Positions 26,953 through 36,950 of a stretch of DNA of 64,000 nt are shown here, in pieces. Source of the DNA: DASXKD01 sp963734725 (GTDB lineage: Bacteria > Actinomycetota > Actinomycetes > Streptosporangiales > Streptosporangiaceae); contig CAVTIX010000012.1 in NCBI GenBank assembly GCA_963734725.1, forward strand, positions 1 through 64,000, in the 5' to 3' direction. Both the position numbers and the translations under genes were made by a program. A model generated the notes under the pieces. It did no database searches. It was given only the letters and a program-made list of their open reading frames with translations, and had not been told where the DNA came from. How positions within the stretch are numbered: position 1 is the first letter of the stretch; each line of letters opens with the position of its first letter.

Positions 26953-28269
26953 ATGGCATACGTGCTAAGAGTCTTAGGCGCGATACGCCAGAGCAAGACC
27001 AAAGACCGCTCTGTCTCGCCCGGTGCACAGCGGGCACAGATCACCAGGTGGGCAGAAGAGCGCGGGTACCGGGTAGTGAAGTTCACAGAAGACCTGTCGC
27101 GCTGTGGCAAAGTGTCGGCGTTCAAGCGCCCGGAGCTAGGGCCGTACCTCACCAAGCCCCTGCTAGTCGGAACCTGGGATGTCCTGGTCACGACCAAGAT
27201 TGACCGGGTTTGCCGGAATACCAAAGATTTCCTCACCTTCATGGACTGGTGCAACGCCAACCATAAGACCTATGTGTCTTTGCGTGAGCAAATAGACGTG
27301 TCCACTGCTCAGGGCAGGGAGAATGGCCGGCAGGCTGCTTCCCGCGCTGAATGGGAACGGGACATGGCCTCAGAGCGAAGGCTAGAAACCCTCCAAGAAC
27401 TCAAAGAGCAAGGACGATGGGCAGGAGGCATTGTACCCTTTGGCCTCCGTGCCGACGAACGCGAGGACGGTTATTTCCTGGTCCCAGACACCGGGGGGAA
27501 CGCCGACATAGCGAACACCATGGCAGACATGACTATCGCGGGTAACAGCAGCCCAAAGATTCGACGGTGGCTGAATAAGAACGAGCACCGCAACTCCATA
27601 GGCAAAGCCTGGACAGATAAACGCGTTAGAGAAGTCTTGCACTCAAAAGACATGGAGACTGTGCTAGGCGCGGAAAAGAACGCGGAACTCAAGCTAGCGC
27701 TTCAGTCTCGGGCGAAGAACAGCCGACGGTGGACCAGCGGTAATAACATGCTAATCCGCGTAGCGTTCTGCATGCTCTGCGGAGCGCCGCTTTACGCGCA
27801 GCGGAAACCACATCGCCCCACAGGCGGGCATTACTGTTGTACCGAGTGCGGAGTGTATCGGGGGGTCAAGCAGCTAGATGCGTTTACCGAGGATTCACTC
27901 CTGTTCCTCGTTGGCAGCGAGACGATGCATCGCCTGGAAATAGAGCTAGGGGACCAGCACCTGGCAGAGCGCTACGACCTAATGCGCCAGATCAAAGCTC
28001 TTGAGGACATCACCGCTGCCGACACATCGGCAATCGTGGCTGACTTGAAGGCACAGCTTCAGGACATCACAGACTCGATTCAGCCTGGCATCGAGCACTG
28101 GGAGCCAACGGGTCAGACTGTCGCGCAATACTGGGAGACGCTGAGCACTACCGCAGAACGAAACAAGTTCCTACGCGATGCGAACGTGCGCGTAGAGGAG
28201 GACCGCTCACGGCGCAAGTTCCGTATCACTGAAGCGGGCACTATTCAGGTGACGCACCTAGCAGCCTAG
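26953..28269 (+). CDS. Large serine recombinase
   Basis: A 438-aa serine integrase/resolvase. The catalytic Ser lies in VLGAIRQSKTKDRSVSPGAQ, followed by the resolvase core (ITRWAEERGYRVVKFTED, VLVTTKIDRVCRNTKDFLTF). A recombinase domain occupies about 150-260, a zinc ribbon follows (CMLCGAPLYAQR and CCTECGVYRG: four Cys), and a coiled-coil/C-terminal region ends at TIQVTHLAA. It is slightly shorter than typical phage integrases. It would catalyse attP/attB integration. It sits on the low-GC island and looks intact. Confidence 0.88.
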   Translation: MAYVLRVLGAIRQSKTKDRSVSPGAQRAQITRWAEERGYRVVKFTEDLSRCGKVSAFKRPELGPYLTKPLLVGTWDVLVTTKIDRVCRNTKDFLTFMDWCNANHKTYVSLREQIDVSTAQGRENGRQAASRAEWERDMASERRLETLQELKEQGRWAGGIVPFGLRADEREDGYFLVPDTGGNADIANTMADMTIAGNSSPKIRRWLNKNEHRNSIGKAWTDKRVREVLHSKDMETVLGAEKNAELKLALQSRAKNSRRWTSGNNMLIRVAFCMLCGAPLYAQRKPHRPTGGHYCCTECGVYRGVKQLDAFTEDSLLFLVGSETMHRLEIELGDQHLAERYDLMRQIKALEDITAADTSAIVADLKAQLQDITDSIQPGIEHWEPTGQTVAQYWETLSTTAERNKFLRDANVRVEEDRSRRKFRITEAGTIQVTHLAA

Positions 28270-28763
28270 GATGCATGCACGGTCGAAACTATTGATAGAA
28301 CAGTGGTCCGGGCACCGTGACCTGCTGAGCATGAAGCGGAAGTGCGATAGATACGCACGCCTGACCGTGCCGGTCAATGTCGGATTGCACGCGGCCAGAT
28401 TAGGACAAGCTGAGACAGTATTTCGGACTGTCCAGGCTGACCAGATAAGCCTACGTTGGGTAGAATCCGATCATGGGGAATGCCTCCTAGAGGATCGCAG
28501 TTTCCGCACCAGCCGGTGATTTCCGATCATCGGTGCAGGCTGTAATCGGGGGAATGCGAGCCTGGTACAGCCTTGCCCTCGACGAAGAGTTTGCCAGGCA
28601 ATACGAGGTGGCCGAGGGCGCCGTTACTAGGCTCTGCGAGACCTGGCCGCACAGCGTCTAATACATACCGTGCCGCGCTGGAGAGTCTTCAACGGACCGG
28701 CGCCAGAGGATCCTAGGGCTCTACATCTGTGTGTCCTAAGAGAGACGGTGGGAGACTTGCCCA
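28270..28763. other. Right part of the integrase island
   Basis: No clear gene is present apart from a short open frame at 28554-28661. A possible frame at 28271-28519 lacks recognisable similarity and a clear start signal. TCCGATCAT occurs at about 28466 and 28531. GC content rises again after about 28680, near the probable island edge. Confidence 0.4.
28554..28661 (+). CDS. Possible small protein, 35 aa
   Basis: A 35-codon frame (MRAWYSLALDEEFARQYEVA...) with GGGGGA just before the ATG. The sequence looks like a compact helical peptide and has a protein-like composition, but no family is recognised. It may be the start of a gene cut by the element's edge. Confidence 0.25.
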   Translation: MRAWYSLALDEEFARQYEVAEGAVTRLCETWPHSV

Positions 28764-29804
28764 ATGACCCCCTCGACCTATGTCCCTGCCCCTGACCGCT
28801 ATGACCAGAAGATGCCCTACCGTCGCTGTGGCCGTAGTGGGATCAAGTTGCCCCAGGTTGCCCTCGGGCTGTGGCAGAACTTCGGCGACGAGAGCCCTAT
28901 CGAGACCCAGCGGGCGATCCTCCGCCGCGCGTTCGACCTCGGCGTGACCCACTTCGACCTCGCGAACAACTATGGACCGCCCTACGGGTCGGCCGAGATC
29001 AACTTCGGCCGGATCATGCGGGAGGACCTGCGCCCCCACCGGGACGAGCTGATCATCTCCACCAAGGCGGGCTACGACATGTGGCCCGGCCCCTACGGCG
29101 ACTGGGGGTCCCGCAAGTACCTGATGGCCAGCCTGGACCAGTCGCTGGCCCGGATGGGCCTGGAGTACGTGGACATCTTCTACAGCCACCGCGCCGACCC
29201 GGACACCCCGCTCGAGGAGACCATGGGCGCCCTGGCCACCGCGGTCAGCTCGGGCCGGGCGCTGTACGCGGGGATCTCCTCTTACTCCCCTGGCCGGACC
29301 GAGCAGGCGGCGGCCCTGCTGCGCGACCTCGGCACGCCGCTGCTGATCCACCAGCCGTCCTACTCGATCCTCAACCGGTGGATCGAGCACGGGCTGCTGG
29401 ACACGCTGGAGCGCGAAGGCTCCGGGTGCATCGCCTTCTCCCCGCTGGCCCAGGGCCTCCTCACCGCGAAGTACCTGAGCGGCGTGCCGGAGGGCTCCCG
29501 GGCGTCGCGGAGCGACAGCAGCCTGTCCGCCGACCAGTTGAGTGTGCAGAACCTGGCGCGGGTGCGCGCGCTCAACGACGTCGCGAGCGCCCGGGGCCAG
29601 TCGCTGGCCCAGATGGCGCTCGCCTGGGCGCTGCGCGATCAGCGGGTCACCTCGGTGCTGGTCGGCGCGAGCAGCGTGGCGCAACTCGAGGAGAACGTGG
29701 CCGCGGCGGGCCACACTTCCTTCACCGAAGAGGAACTGGCCGAGATAGACCGGCACTCCGCCGAGTCGGGGATCAACATCTGGGCCGCCTCCAGCGCCCA
29801 GTAA
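28764..29804 (+). CDS. Aldo/keto reductase, YghZ-like (L-glyceraldehyde 3-phosphate reductase)
   Basis: A 346-aa AKR of the Kv-beta/YghZ group (AKR14-like). The tetrad is Asp and Tyr in THFDLANNYGPPYGSAE, Lys in IISTKAGYDMWPGPYGDWGS and His in IFYSHRADPDTPLEE. GPPYGSAEINFGRIM and the SRKYL segment are typical of YghZ. The length equals family members (346 aa in E. coli). The enzyme reduces L-glyceraldehyde 3-phosphate or related aldehydes with NADPH. It appears monocistronic. Confidence 0.88.
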   Translation: MTPSTYVPAPDRYDQKMPYRRCGRSGIKLPQVALGLWQNFGDESPIETQRAILRRAFDLGVTHFDLANNYGPPYGSAEINFGRIMREDLRPHRDELIISTKAGYDMWPGPYGDWGSRKYLMASLDQSLARMGLEYVDIFYSHRADPDTPLEETMGALATAVSSGRALYAGISSYSPGRTEQAAALLRDLGTPLLIHQPSYSILNRWIEHGLLDTLEREGSGCIAFSPLAQGLLTAKYLSGVPEGSRASRSDSSLSADQLSVQNLARVRALNDVASARGQSLAQMALAWALRDQRVTSVLVGASSVAQLEENVAAAGHTSFTEEELAEIDRHSAESGINIWAASSAQ

Positions 29805-29918
29805 CTCCTGGCCGCCGGGGCGCACCGGCGACACGCCGGCCGATTCCCCGGAAAATGCTGGCGTTGCCGGGCGATCATGCGCCATGCTCTCCGCGCGGGT
29901 ATGGCAGGGAGGTGCGCA

Positions 29919-30131
29919 GTGGGGTCATCCGCGCTCTTGATCATCCTGGCGGTCATGGGGATCGGCGTGTTTGCCGGCTGGCACCTTCGGCACGCGTCCG
30001 GGGCCAACTCGGACCTCAAGGCGCACAAGACCCGGATCCCCGGCTTCCGCAAGACCCGGAACCGCAGCGGGCTGATGATAGCGGGCCTGGTGGTGTTTAC
30101 CCTGCTCGTGCTGCGCGCGCTCGTGAGGTAG
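29919..30131 (+). CDS. Small two-helix membrane protein
   Basis: About 70 aa with membrane segments SSALLIILAVMGIGVFAG (residues 3-20) and SGLMIAGLVVFTLLVLRALV at the end, joined by a basic linker (KAHKTRIPGFRKTRNR). I prefer GTG 29919 because GGGAGG lies 6 bases before it; an ATG at 29877 is in frame but adds a basic leader. Unknown function. Confidence 0.55.
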   Translation: MGSSALLIILAVMGIGVFAGWHLRHASGANSDLKAHKTRIPGFRKTRNRSGLMIAGLVVFTLLVLRALVR

Positions 30132-30183
30132 GCACGCCCCGCGCACCTGGCCCGCAGCCTGCCCAGATATTCAGCGAATAAAA

Positions 30184-30235
30184 GTTTGACCTACTCAACT
30201 GCCTTGCCTTATGTTTGAGCTACTCAACTGTTGAG
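30184..30235. promoter_or_regulatory. MarR-type operators: two direct repeats and a palindrome
   Basis: GTTTGACCTACTCAACTG (30184-30201) and GTTTGAGCTACTCAACTG (30213-30230) differ by one base and are 29 bp apart. The second runs into the perfect palindrome CTCAACTGTTGAG (30223-30235). They lie 20-70 bp before the marR start and are the likely sites for its product. Confidence 0.65.
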
Positions 30236-30255
30236 CAGTTCAGGCAGGAGGCAGT

Positions 30256-30795
30256 GTGCACACGCGATCTGAGGAGGATCTCCTTGACCTCGAGATCCTC
30301 GACGCGGTGGCCGGGCTGTTCGCGCAGCTCGTTACCGAAGGCGAGGCGGTTGCCAAGAGCTTCGGTATCCCGGTTTTCGTGATCAAGGCACTGCACATGC
30401 TGGACACCCCGCTGGCCATGAAGGACCTGGGTCGCCGGATGCACTGTGACCCCTCGTTCATCACCAGCATCGCCGACACCCTGGAGAAGTACGGGCTGGC
30501 GGCGCGGGAGGCAGATCCCGGTGACCGCCGGGTGAAGCGGCTGGTCCTCACCCCGGCTGGCGCCGAGCTCAAAGAACGGATCGAGAACGAGGTGCTGAGC
30601 CGCGCGCCCTGGCGCCAGGCCCTCACCACGCAGCAGCGCGCCAGCCTGCTGGCCCTGCTCCATACGATGAGCCCGCCGCTGTCCACCACCGAAGCGGAAT
30701 GCCCCGGGGAGGGGGTGAGCAAGCTCCTGGCCGGCCCCGCAGAGCCAATTTCTGCGGCCGCGACCGCTGAGTATTCGGCGGCCGCCCAGTCCTAA
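30256..30795 (+). CDS. MarR-family transcriptional regulator
   Basis: A 179-aa MarR regulator with winged helix FVIKALHMLDTPLAMKDLGR, then MHCDPSFITSIADTLEKYGL and READPGDRRVKRLVLTPAGA, the hallmark D-x-R-D/R wing. The GTG start at 30256 follows AGGAGG. The C-terminal 35 residues are an extra low-complexity tail. It precedes a DHA2 exporter by 75 bp in the same direction; MarR proteins commonly repress such pumps until a drug-like ligand binds. Confidence 0.88.
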   Translation: MHTRSEEDLLDLEILDAVAGLFAQLVTEGEAVAKSFGIPVFVIKALHMLDTPLAMKDLGRRMHCDPSFITSIADTLEKYGLAAREADPGDRRVKRLVLTPAGAELKERIENEVLSRAPWRQALTTQQRASLLALLHTMSPPLSTTEAECPGEGVSKLLAGPAEPISAAATAEYSAAAQS

Positions 30796-30870
30796 CTCCC
30801 AGACAAAGACTCAACGCCGGCACGCAGTGCCGCCGCGTTAGTTCAGTACGCCTTCACGCAAGGAGATCAC

Positions 30871-32493
30871 ATGTCCACCGCACAGCCCGCGACGGGGCGA
30901 GGGCGCCCAGGCGCTACGGCTGATGGCGCTCGCCAGCGGCATCTCGGCCTGGCCCTCTTCGTGATCGCCACGGCGCAGCTGATGGTGATACTCGACGCAA
31001 CCATCGTCAACGTCGCACTCCCCCACATCCAGCACGCCCTGGGCTTCTCCGGCTCGGGCCTGGAGTGGGTCGTCAATGCCTACGCACTGACCTTCGGCGG
31101 CCTGCTGCTGCTCGGCGGCCGGGCTGGCGACATTCTCGGCCGGCGCCGCGTGTTCATCGCCGGCATCATCCTGTTCTCGGCGGCGTCCCTGCTCGGCGGG
31201 TTCGCCACCACCCAGGCGTGGCTGCTGGGCGCCCGGGCGCTGCAGGGCGTCGGCGGCGCCATCGTCGCACCGGCCGTGCTGTCCCTGATCACGACCACGT
31301 TCCCGGAGGGCCCGCCGCGTAACCGGGCCATGGGTGTCTGGGCCGCGATGGGCATCGGCGGCGCCGCGGTCGGCCTGCTCGCGGGCGGCCTGCTGACCAC
31401 CTACGCGTCCTGGCGGTGGGTGTTCTTCGTCAACGTGCCGATCGGCATCATGCTCGCCCTGCTGGCCCCGCGTGCGTTCAGCGAGTCCAAGCGGCACCCG
31501 GGCCGGTTCGACCTGCCCGGCGCGATCACCTCCAGCCTAGGCCTGGCCTTGCTGGTGTACGGGCTGTCCAACGCCGCCACCAGCCCCAACGGTGTCTCGC
31601 ACTGGGGTGACACGAAGGTCGTGGTGTCGCTCGCCGCCTCGGTGATCTTGCTCGTCTCGTTCGTCTTCATCGAGGCGCGCAGCAAGCACGCGCTGATGCC
31701 GCTGCGGATCTTCCGCAACCGGGACCGGTCCGCGGCCAACCTGATCATGCTCTGCGTCGGGACCGCGCTGTTCGGGATGTTCTTCTTCCTGACTCTGTTC
31801 GTGCAGACCGTGTGGGGGTACAGCGCGCTCAAGACCGGCGTGGCCTACCTGCCGATGGTCGGCATGATCATGCTGATGGCCGGGGTCAGCGCCCAGCTGG
31901 TCACCCGGATCGGCGCCCGGCCGCTGCTGATCGCCGGCTCGGCGATCGGCGCGGGCGGCATGTTCTGGCTGTCCCGGATCACCGAGCACAGCACCTACGC
32001 CGGCGGCCTGCTCGGCCCGATGCTGGTCACCGCGGCCGGCCTGGGCCTGCTGTTCATGCCGATCACCCTGGTCGCCCTGTCCAAGGTCGACGACCGGGAC
32101 GCTGGGCTGGCGGCCAGCCTGCCCAACGTCGGCCAGCAGGTCGGCGGCGCGATCGGCCTGGCCATCCTCGGCACCGTGGCCTGGACCGTGGTGTCGAACA
32201 CCGTCCACAGCCAGGTCACCGCCCTGGCCGCGGCGGCGGCCAAGACCGGGCACGCGGTCCACGCCACCGGCGGCCAGATCCCGCGGGCCATCTACAGCCA
32301 CGCGCTGGCCACCGGATTCTCCCGCGGGTTCCTGGTCTCCGGCGGGATCACCGCGCTCGCGCTGGTGATCACGCTGGTGGGGATCCGGGTCAAGAAGGAA
32401 GACCTGGCGGGTGACCCGATGGCGGCCGTGGCGGGCGCCACGTCCGTGGGCGACCTGGATGACCTCGACGACCTCGAGCCGTCCCAGGCCTGA
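30871..32493 (+). CDS. DHA2-family MFS multidrug exporter
   Basis: A 540-aa, 14-helix drug:H+ antiporter of the EmrB/QacA family in the cytoplasmic membrane. Motif D1 is VILDATIVNVALPHIQ in helix 1, motif A is LLGGRAGDILGRRRVFIAG, motif C-like GIGGAAVGLLAGGLLTTYAS is in helix 5, followed by WRWVFFVNVPIG. Soluble tails flank the helices; the C-terminal one is acidic (DLDDLDDLEPSQ). AAGGAG precedes the ATG. It is probably regulated by the MarR protein just upstream, and a strong terminator follows. Substrate unknown. Confidence 0.9.
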   Translation: MSTAQPATGRGRPGATADGARQRHLGLALFVIATAQLMVILDATIVNVALPHIQHALGFSGSGLEWVVNAYALTFGGLLLLGGRAGDILGRRRVFIAGIILFSAASLLGGFATTQAWLLGARALQGVGGAIVAPAVLSLITTTFPEGPPRNRAMGVWAAMGIGGAAVGLLAGGLLTTYASWRWVFFVNVPIGIMLALLAPRAFSESKRHPGRFDLPGAITSSLGLALLVYGLSNAATSPNGVSHWGDTKVVVSLAASVILLVSFVFIEARSKHALMPLRIFRNRDRSAANLIMLCVGTALFGMFFFLTLFVQTVWGYSALKTGVAYLPMVGMIMLMAGVSAQLVTRIGARPLLIAGSAIGAGGMFWLSRITEHSTYAGGLLGPMLVTAAGLGLLFMPITLVALSKVDDRDAGLAASLPNVGQQVGGAIGLAILGTVAWTVVSNTVHSQVTALAAAAAKTGHAVHATGGQIPRAIYSHALATGFSRGFLVSGGITALALVITLVGIRVKKEDLAGDPMAAVAGATSVGDLDDLDDLEPSQA

Positions 32494-32514
32494 CCGGCAA
32501 GAAACAACCCAATC

Positions 32515-32545
32515 GGAGCCCGGGCACCCCAGGTGCCCGGGCTCC
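32515..32545 (+). terminator. Strong hairpin terminator
   Basis: GGAGCCCGGGCACC (32515-32528) pairs perfectly with GGTGCCCGGGCTCC (32532-32545) around a CCA loop, 21 bp after the exporter stop codon. There is no T-run. Confidence 0.7.
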
Positions 32546-32582
32546 GGCGTATTCCTCAGCCGACAGGGCCTCGAGCCAGGGG

Positions 32583-32800
32583 GATCCGGGGGCTGCTCCC
32601 GGCCAATCCAGCGGGGGCCCGGCGACTCGCTTCCCCGGGCCAATCCAGCGGCGGATCCCGGGGGCCACTCCCGGGCCAATCCGGCTGGCTCCGGGGGGCG
32701 CTGCTCCCGGCCAATCCAGCGGGGCCCGGCGACTCGCTTCCCCGGGCCAATCCAGCGGCGGAGCCCGGGGAGCGCTCCCCCGGCCAATACTGTGGGGGCG
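32583..32800. repeat. Six-unit ~36-bp tandem repeat with CCAATCCAGCGG core
   Basis: CCAAT occurs at 32603, 32640, 32676, 32711, 32747 and 32784, a period of 35-37 bp. The core is CCGGnCCAATCCAGCGG, and each unit carries a GC palindrome such as CCCGGGGGCC-ACTCCCGGG. Units 1-3 and 4-6 resemble each other in order (the segment GCGACTCGCTTCCCCGGGCC occurs in units 2 and 5), so a three-unit block was duplicated. It ends 34 bp before the amidohydrolase start. Confidence 0.75.
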
Positions 32801-32833
32801 CAGCAATCACCGACGTGGCCCGGGAGGCCAGCG

Positions 32834-33718
32834 ATGCTCGACGGACGGCCGCTGATCGACGCGCACCAGCATCCGGTGCGGCTGCCCACGGTCAAGCGTG
32901 CCTGGCTGGACTGGGCGGAGCGGTACGGCCAGCCGGGCTGGCGGGACGCCTACGACAGCGAGGGCGCGATCGTCCCGCAGGCCTTCGACGACCTGATGCG
33001 CGCCGAGGGCGTGGACCATGCCCTCGTCATCTGCGAGCACAGCCCCAAGGCCACCGGCATGCAGCCGGCCGAGGACCTGCTGCCGCTGGTCCGGCACAGC
33101 CCGGCCCGGTTCTCGCTGATCGCCAACGTCAACCCGCACCTGCACTACCCGGCCCGCGAGGAGCTCGCCCGCCAGCTCGGCCTGGGCGCGATCGCGCTCA
33201 AGGTGCACCCCGTGCACGGCGGTTTCAGCCCCGCCGATCCCGCCCTCTACCCCGCCTACCAGGCCTGCGCCGAGCAGGGACTGCCGGTGGTGGTGCACTG
33301 CGGCACGAGCGCCTTCCCCGGCTCATCGAACGAGCTGGCCGACCCGGCCCTGCTCATCCCGGTGCTCCGGGACTTCCCCGGGCTGACCGTGGTGCTCGCA
33401 CACGGCGGCCGGGGCTGGTGGTACGACGCCGCGGCGTCGCTGGCGCTGCTGCACGAGAACGTATGGATCGAGCTGTCCGGGCTGCCGCCGCACCGCCTCC
33501 CCCATTACTACGCGCGCTTCGACCTGGCCAGGCTGGCCCGCAAGTTCATTTTCGGGACCGACTGGCCCGGCGTGCCCGGCATCGCGCGCAACGCCCGCGC
33601 CCTGGCCGCCCTCGGCCTGGACGAGGACGTGCTGGCCGGGGTGCTCGCCGGCAACGCGATGAACGTCTATCCGGGCCTCACCAACATGCTACAAAGCCTT
33701 GACGCGACACCGTATTAA
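32834..33718 (+). CDS. Amidohydrolase family protein
   Basis: A 294-aa metal-dependent hydrolase (amidohydrolase-2, TIM barrel). The N-terminal metal motif is LIDAHQHPVRLPTVK; LKVHPVHGGF and VVVHCGTSAF supply further ligands, VVLAHGGRGWWYD follows, and the C-terminal Asp is in FIFGTDWPGVPG. The family includes ACMSD-like decarboxylases and hydrolases of aromatic breakdown. It stands 55 bp before boxC and in the same direction, so it may belong to the benzoate operon, though this is inferred from position only. Confidence 0.85.
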   Translation: MLDGRPLIDAHQHPVRLPTVKRAWLDWAERYGQPGWRDAYDSEGAIVPQAFDDLMRAEGVDHALVICEHSPKATGMQPAEDLLPLVRHSPARFSLIANVNPHLHYPAREELARQLGLGAIALKVHPVHGGFSPADPALYPAYQACAEQGLPVVVHCGTSAFPGSSNELADPALLIPVLRDFPGLTVVLAHGGRGWWYDAAASLALLHENVWIELSGLPPHRLPHYYARFDLARLARKFIFGTDWPGVPGIARNARALAALGLDEDVLAGVLAGNAMNVYPGLTNMLQSLDATPY

Positions 33719-33776
33719 TGTAGAAACTTGAGGGGGCTGCCGCCCAACGCCGGGCCTGCGAGCACACTGGAGTGTG

Positions 33777-35462
33777 ATGGCATCCCCCATCCAGTTCGAG
33801 ACCGATCCCAGCCGCTACCGTCACCTGCGGCTGGAGATTGACGGCGAGATCGCGCGCATCGTGATCGAGGCCGACGAGCACGGCGGCATCGCCCCCGGGT
33901 ACGAGCTGAAGCTGAACTCCTACGACCTCGGCGTGGACATCGAGCTGCACGACGCGATCCAGCGGCTGCGGTTCTCCCACCCGCAGGTTCGCGCGGTGGT
34001 GCTCACCAGCGGGCTGGACAAGGTGTTCTGCGCCGGGGCGAACATCCGGATGCTGGCCCAGGCCGGCCACGCGCAGAAGGTGAACTTCTGCAAGTTCACC
34101 AACGAGACGCGCAACGCGATCGAGGAAGCGGGCGCCGACTCCGGCCAGGCCTACCTCGCCGCGGTCAACGGGAACGCGGCCGGGGGCGGCTACGAGCTGG
34201 CGCTGGCGTGCGATGAGATCATCATGATCGACGACGGGTCGGCGGCGGTGTCGCTGCCCGAGGTGCCGTTGCTCGCCGTGCTGCCGGGCACCGGCGGGCT
34301 GACCCGGCTGGTGGACAAGCGCAAGGTGCGCAGGGACCTCGCCGACGTCGTCGCCACCCGCAGTGAGGGCGTGCGCGCCAAGACCGCCCTGGCCTGGGGC
34401 CTGGTCGACGCGATCGCGCCGCCGAGCAAGTTCGGCCAGGCGGTGCTCGACCGCGCGCAGGCGGCCGCGGCCCGGTCCCGCCGGGCGCCCGGCGGCCCGG
34501 GGATCGAGCTGGCTCCGCTGGACCGCCAGGTCAGCGACGAAGGGCTGCGCTACCCGAACGTGACCGCCGTCTTCGACCGCGCGACCGGCCTGGTGACCAT
34601 CACGGCGCACGGGCCCGCGGAGGAGGCGCCGGGCAGCATGGCGGGCGCCCGCGAGCTGGGGGCCGGGTTCTGGCCGCTGGCGGTCACCAGGGAACTGGAC
34701 GACCTCATCCTGTGGCTGCGCACCAACGAGACCGAGCTGGGCACCTGGCTGATCAAGACCTCCGGCGACGCCGCCGTGGTGCTGGGCTACGAGCGGCTGC
34801 TGGCAGGCGCGGCCGGCCAGGACTGGCTGGCCGACGAGATCCGGCACTTCGCCAAGCGCACGCTGCGGCGGCTGGATGTGACCAGCCGCAGCCTGTTCGC
34901 GCTGATCGAGCCGGGCAGTTGCTTCGCCGGCCCGCTGGCCGAGCTTGCCTTCGCCTGCGACCGGCAATTCATGCTCAGCGGCCAGTGGGACGACGATGTG
35001 GCCCCGGAAGCCGGCCGGGCTGCGGCGCCGCCCGCGGCGCTCACCCTTTCCGCGGCGAACTTCGGCGCGTTGCCCATGTCCAACGGGCTGAGCCGGCTGG
35101 CCTCCCGGTTCCCTGGCGACCCGGGTCACGTGGCCAAGCTGGAACAGCTCACGGGGCGACCGGTCGAGGCCGAGGAAGCCCTGGGCCTCGGGCTGGTCAC
35201 GTTCGCCCCGGACGACCTGGACTGGGACGACGAGATACGCATCGCCTGCGAGGAACGGGCCTCGCTCAGCCCCGACGCGCTGACCGGGATGGAGGCGAAC
35301 CTGCGGTTCGCCGGCCCGGAAACACCGCAGACCAAGATCTTCGGACGTCTCACCGCCTGGCAGAACTGGGTGTTCACCAGGCCGAACGCGTCCGGTCCCG
35401 AGGGCGCGCTGCGCCGCTATGGCACCGGCCAGGCGGGCGTCTTCGACCGCAACCGAGCCTGA
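33777..35462 (+). CDS. boxC: Benzoyl-CoA-dihydrodiol lyase (BoxC)
   Basis: A 561-aa crotonase-superfamily enzyme that opens the ring of 2,3-epoxybenzoyl-CoA (dihydrodiol) in aerobic benzoyl-CoA degradation, giving dehydroadipyl-CoA semialdehyde and formate. Crotonase motifs are DKVFCAGANIRMLAQAGH and YLAAVNGNAAGGGYELALAC; a second crotonase-like half fills the C-terminus (GPLAELAFACDRQFMLSG). The length matches BoxC (about 550-560 aa), much longer than ordinary hydratases. GGAG precedes ATG 33777; the GTG three bases earlier is also possible. boxB follows 8 bp after the stop. Confidence 0.9.
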   Translation: MASPIQFETDPSRYRHLRLEIDGEIARIVIEADEHGGIAPGYELKLNSYDLGVDIELHDAIQRLRFSHPQVRAVVLTSGLDKVFCAGANIRMLAQAGHAQKVNFCKFTNETRNAIEEAGADSGQAYLAAVNGNAAGGGYELALACDEIIMIDDGSAAVSLPEVPLLAVLPGTGGLTRLVDKRKVRRDLADVVATRSEGVRAKTALAWGLVDAIAPPSKFGQAVLDRAQAAAARSRRAPGGPGIELAPLDRQVSDEGLRYPNVTAVFDRATGLVTITAHGPAEEAPGSMAGARELGAGFWPLAVTRELDDLILWLRTNETELGTWLIKTSGDAAVVLGYERLLAGAAGQDWLADEIRHFAKRTLRRLDVTSRSLFALIEPGSCFAGPLAELAFACDRQFMLSGQWDDDVAPEAGRAAAPPAALTLSAANFGALPMSNGLSRLASRFPGDPGHVAKLEQLTGRPVEAEEALGLGLVTFAPDDLDWDDEIRIACEERASLSPDALTGMEANLRFAGPETPQTKIFGRLTAWQNWVFTRPNASGPEGALRRYGTGQAGVFDRNRA

Positions 35463-35470
35463 GGTAAGCC

Positions 35471-36880
<1,410 letters not shown>

Positions 36881-36950
36881 CGCCGCGCTTGCCCGGGTCA
36901 CCCGCTGAGCCGGAGGATATCTCCGTCGTCTCCCGCGCGAAGGGTGGGCC

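Larger units (their letters stand above)
26895..28700. mobile_element. Lower-GC island with a serine recombinase
   Basis: Between about 26895 and 28700 the base composition falls to near 50% G+C in places and codon use changes (AGA, ATA, CTA appear), unlike the flanks. The only clear gene is a large serine recombinase. Attachment cores could not be identified by eye, so the borders are approximate. It is a small integrated element or the remnant of a larger one. Confidence 0.5.

Noticed and set aside
28271..28519. 82-codon frame after the serine recombinase
   Set aside because: No recognisable domain or ribosome-binding site; composition like non-coding DNA of the island.
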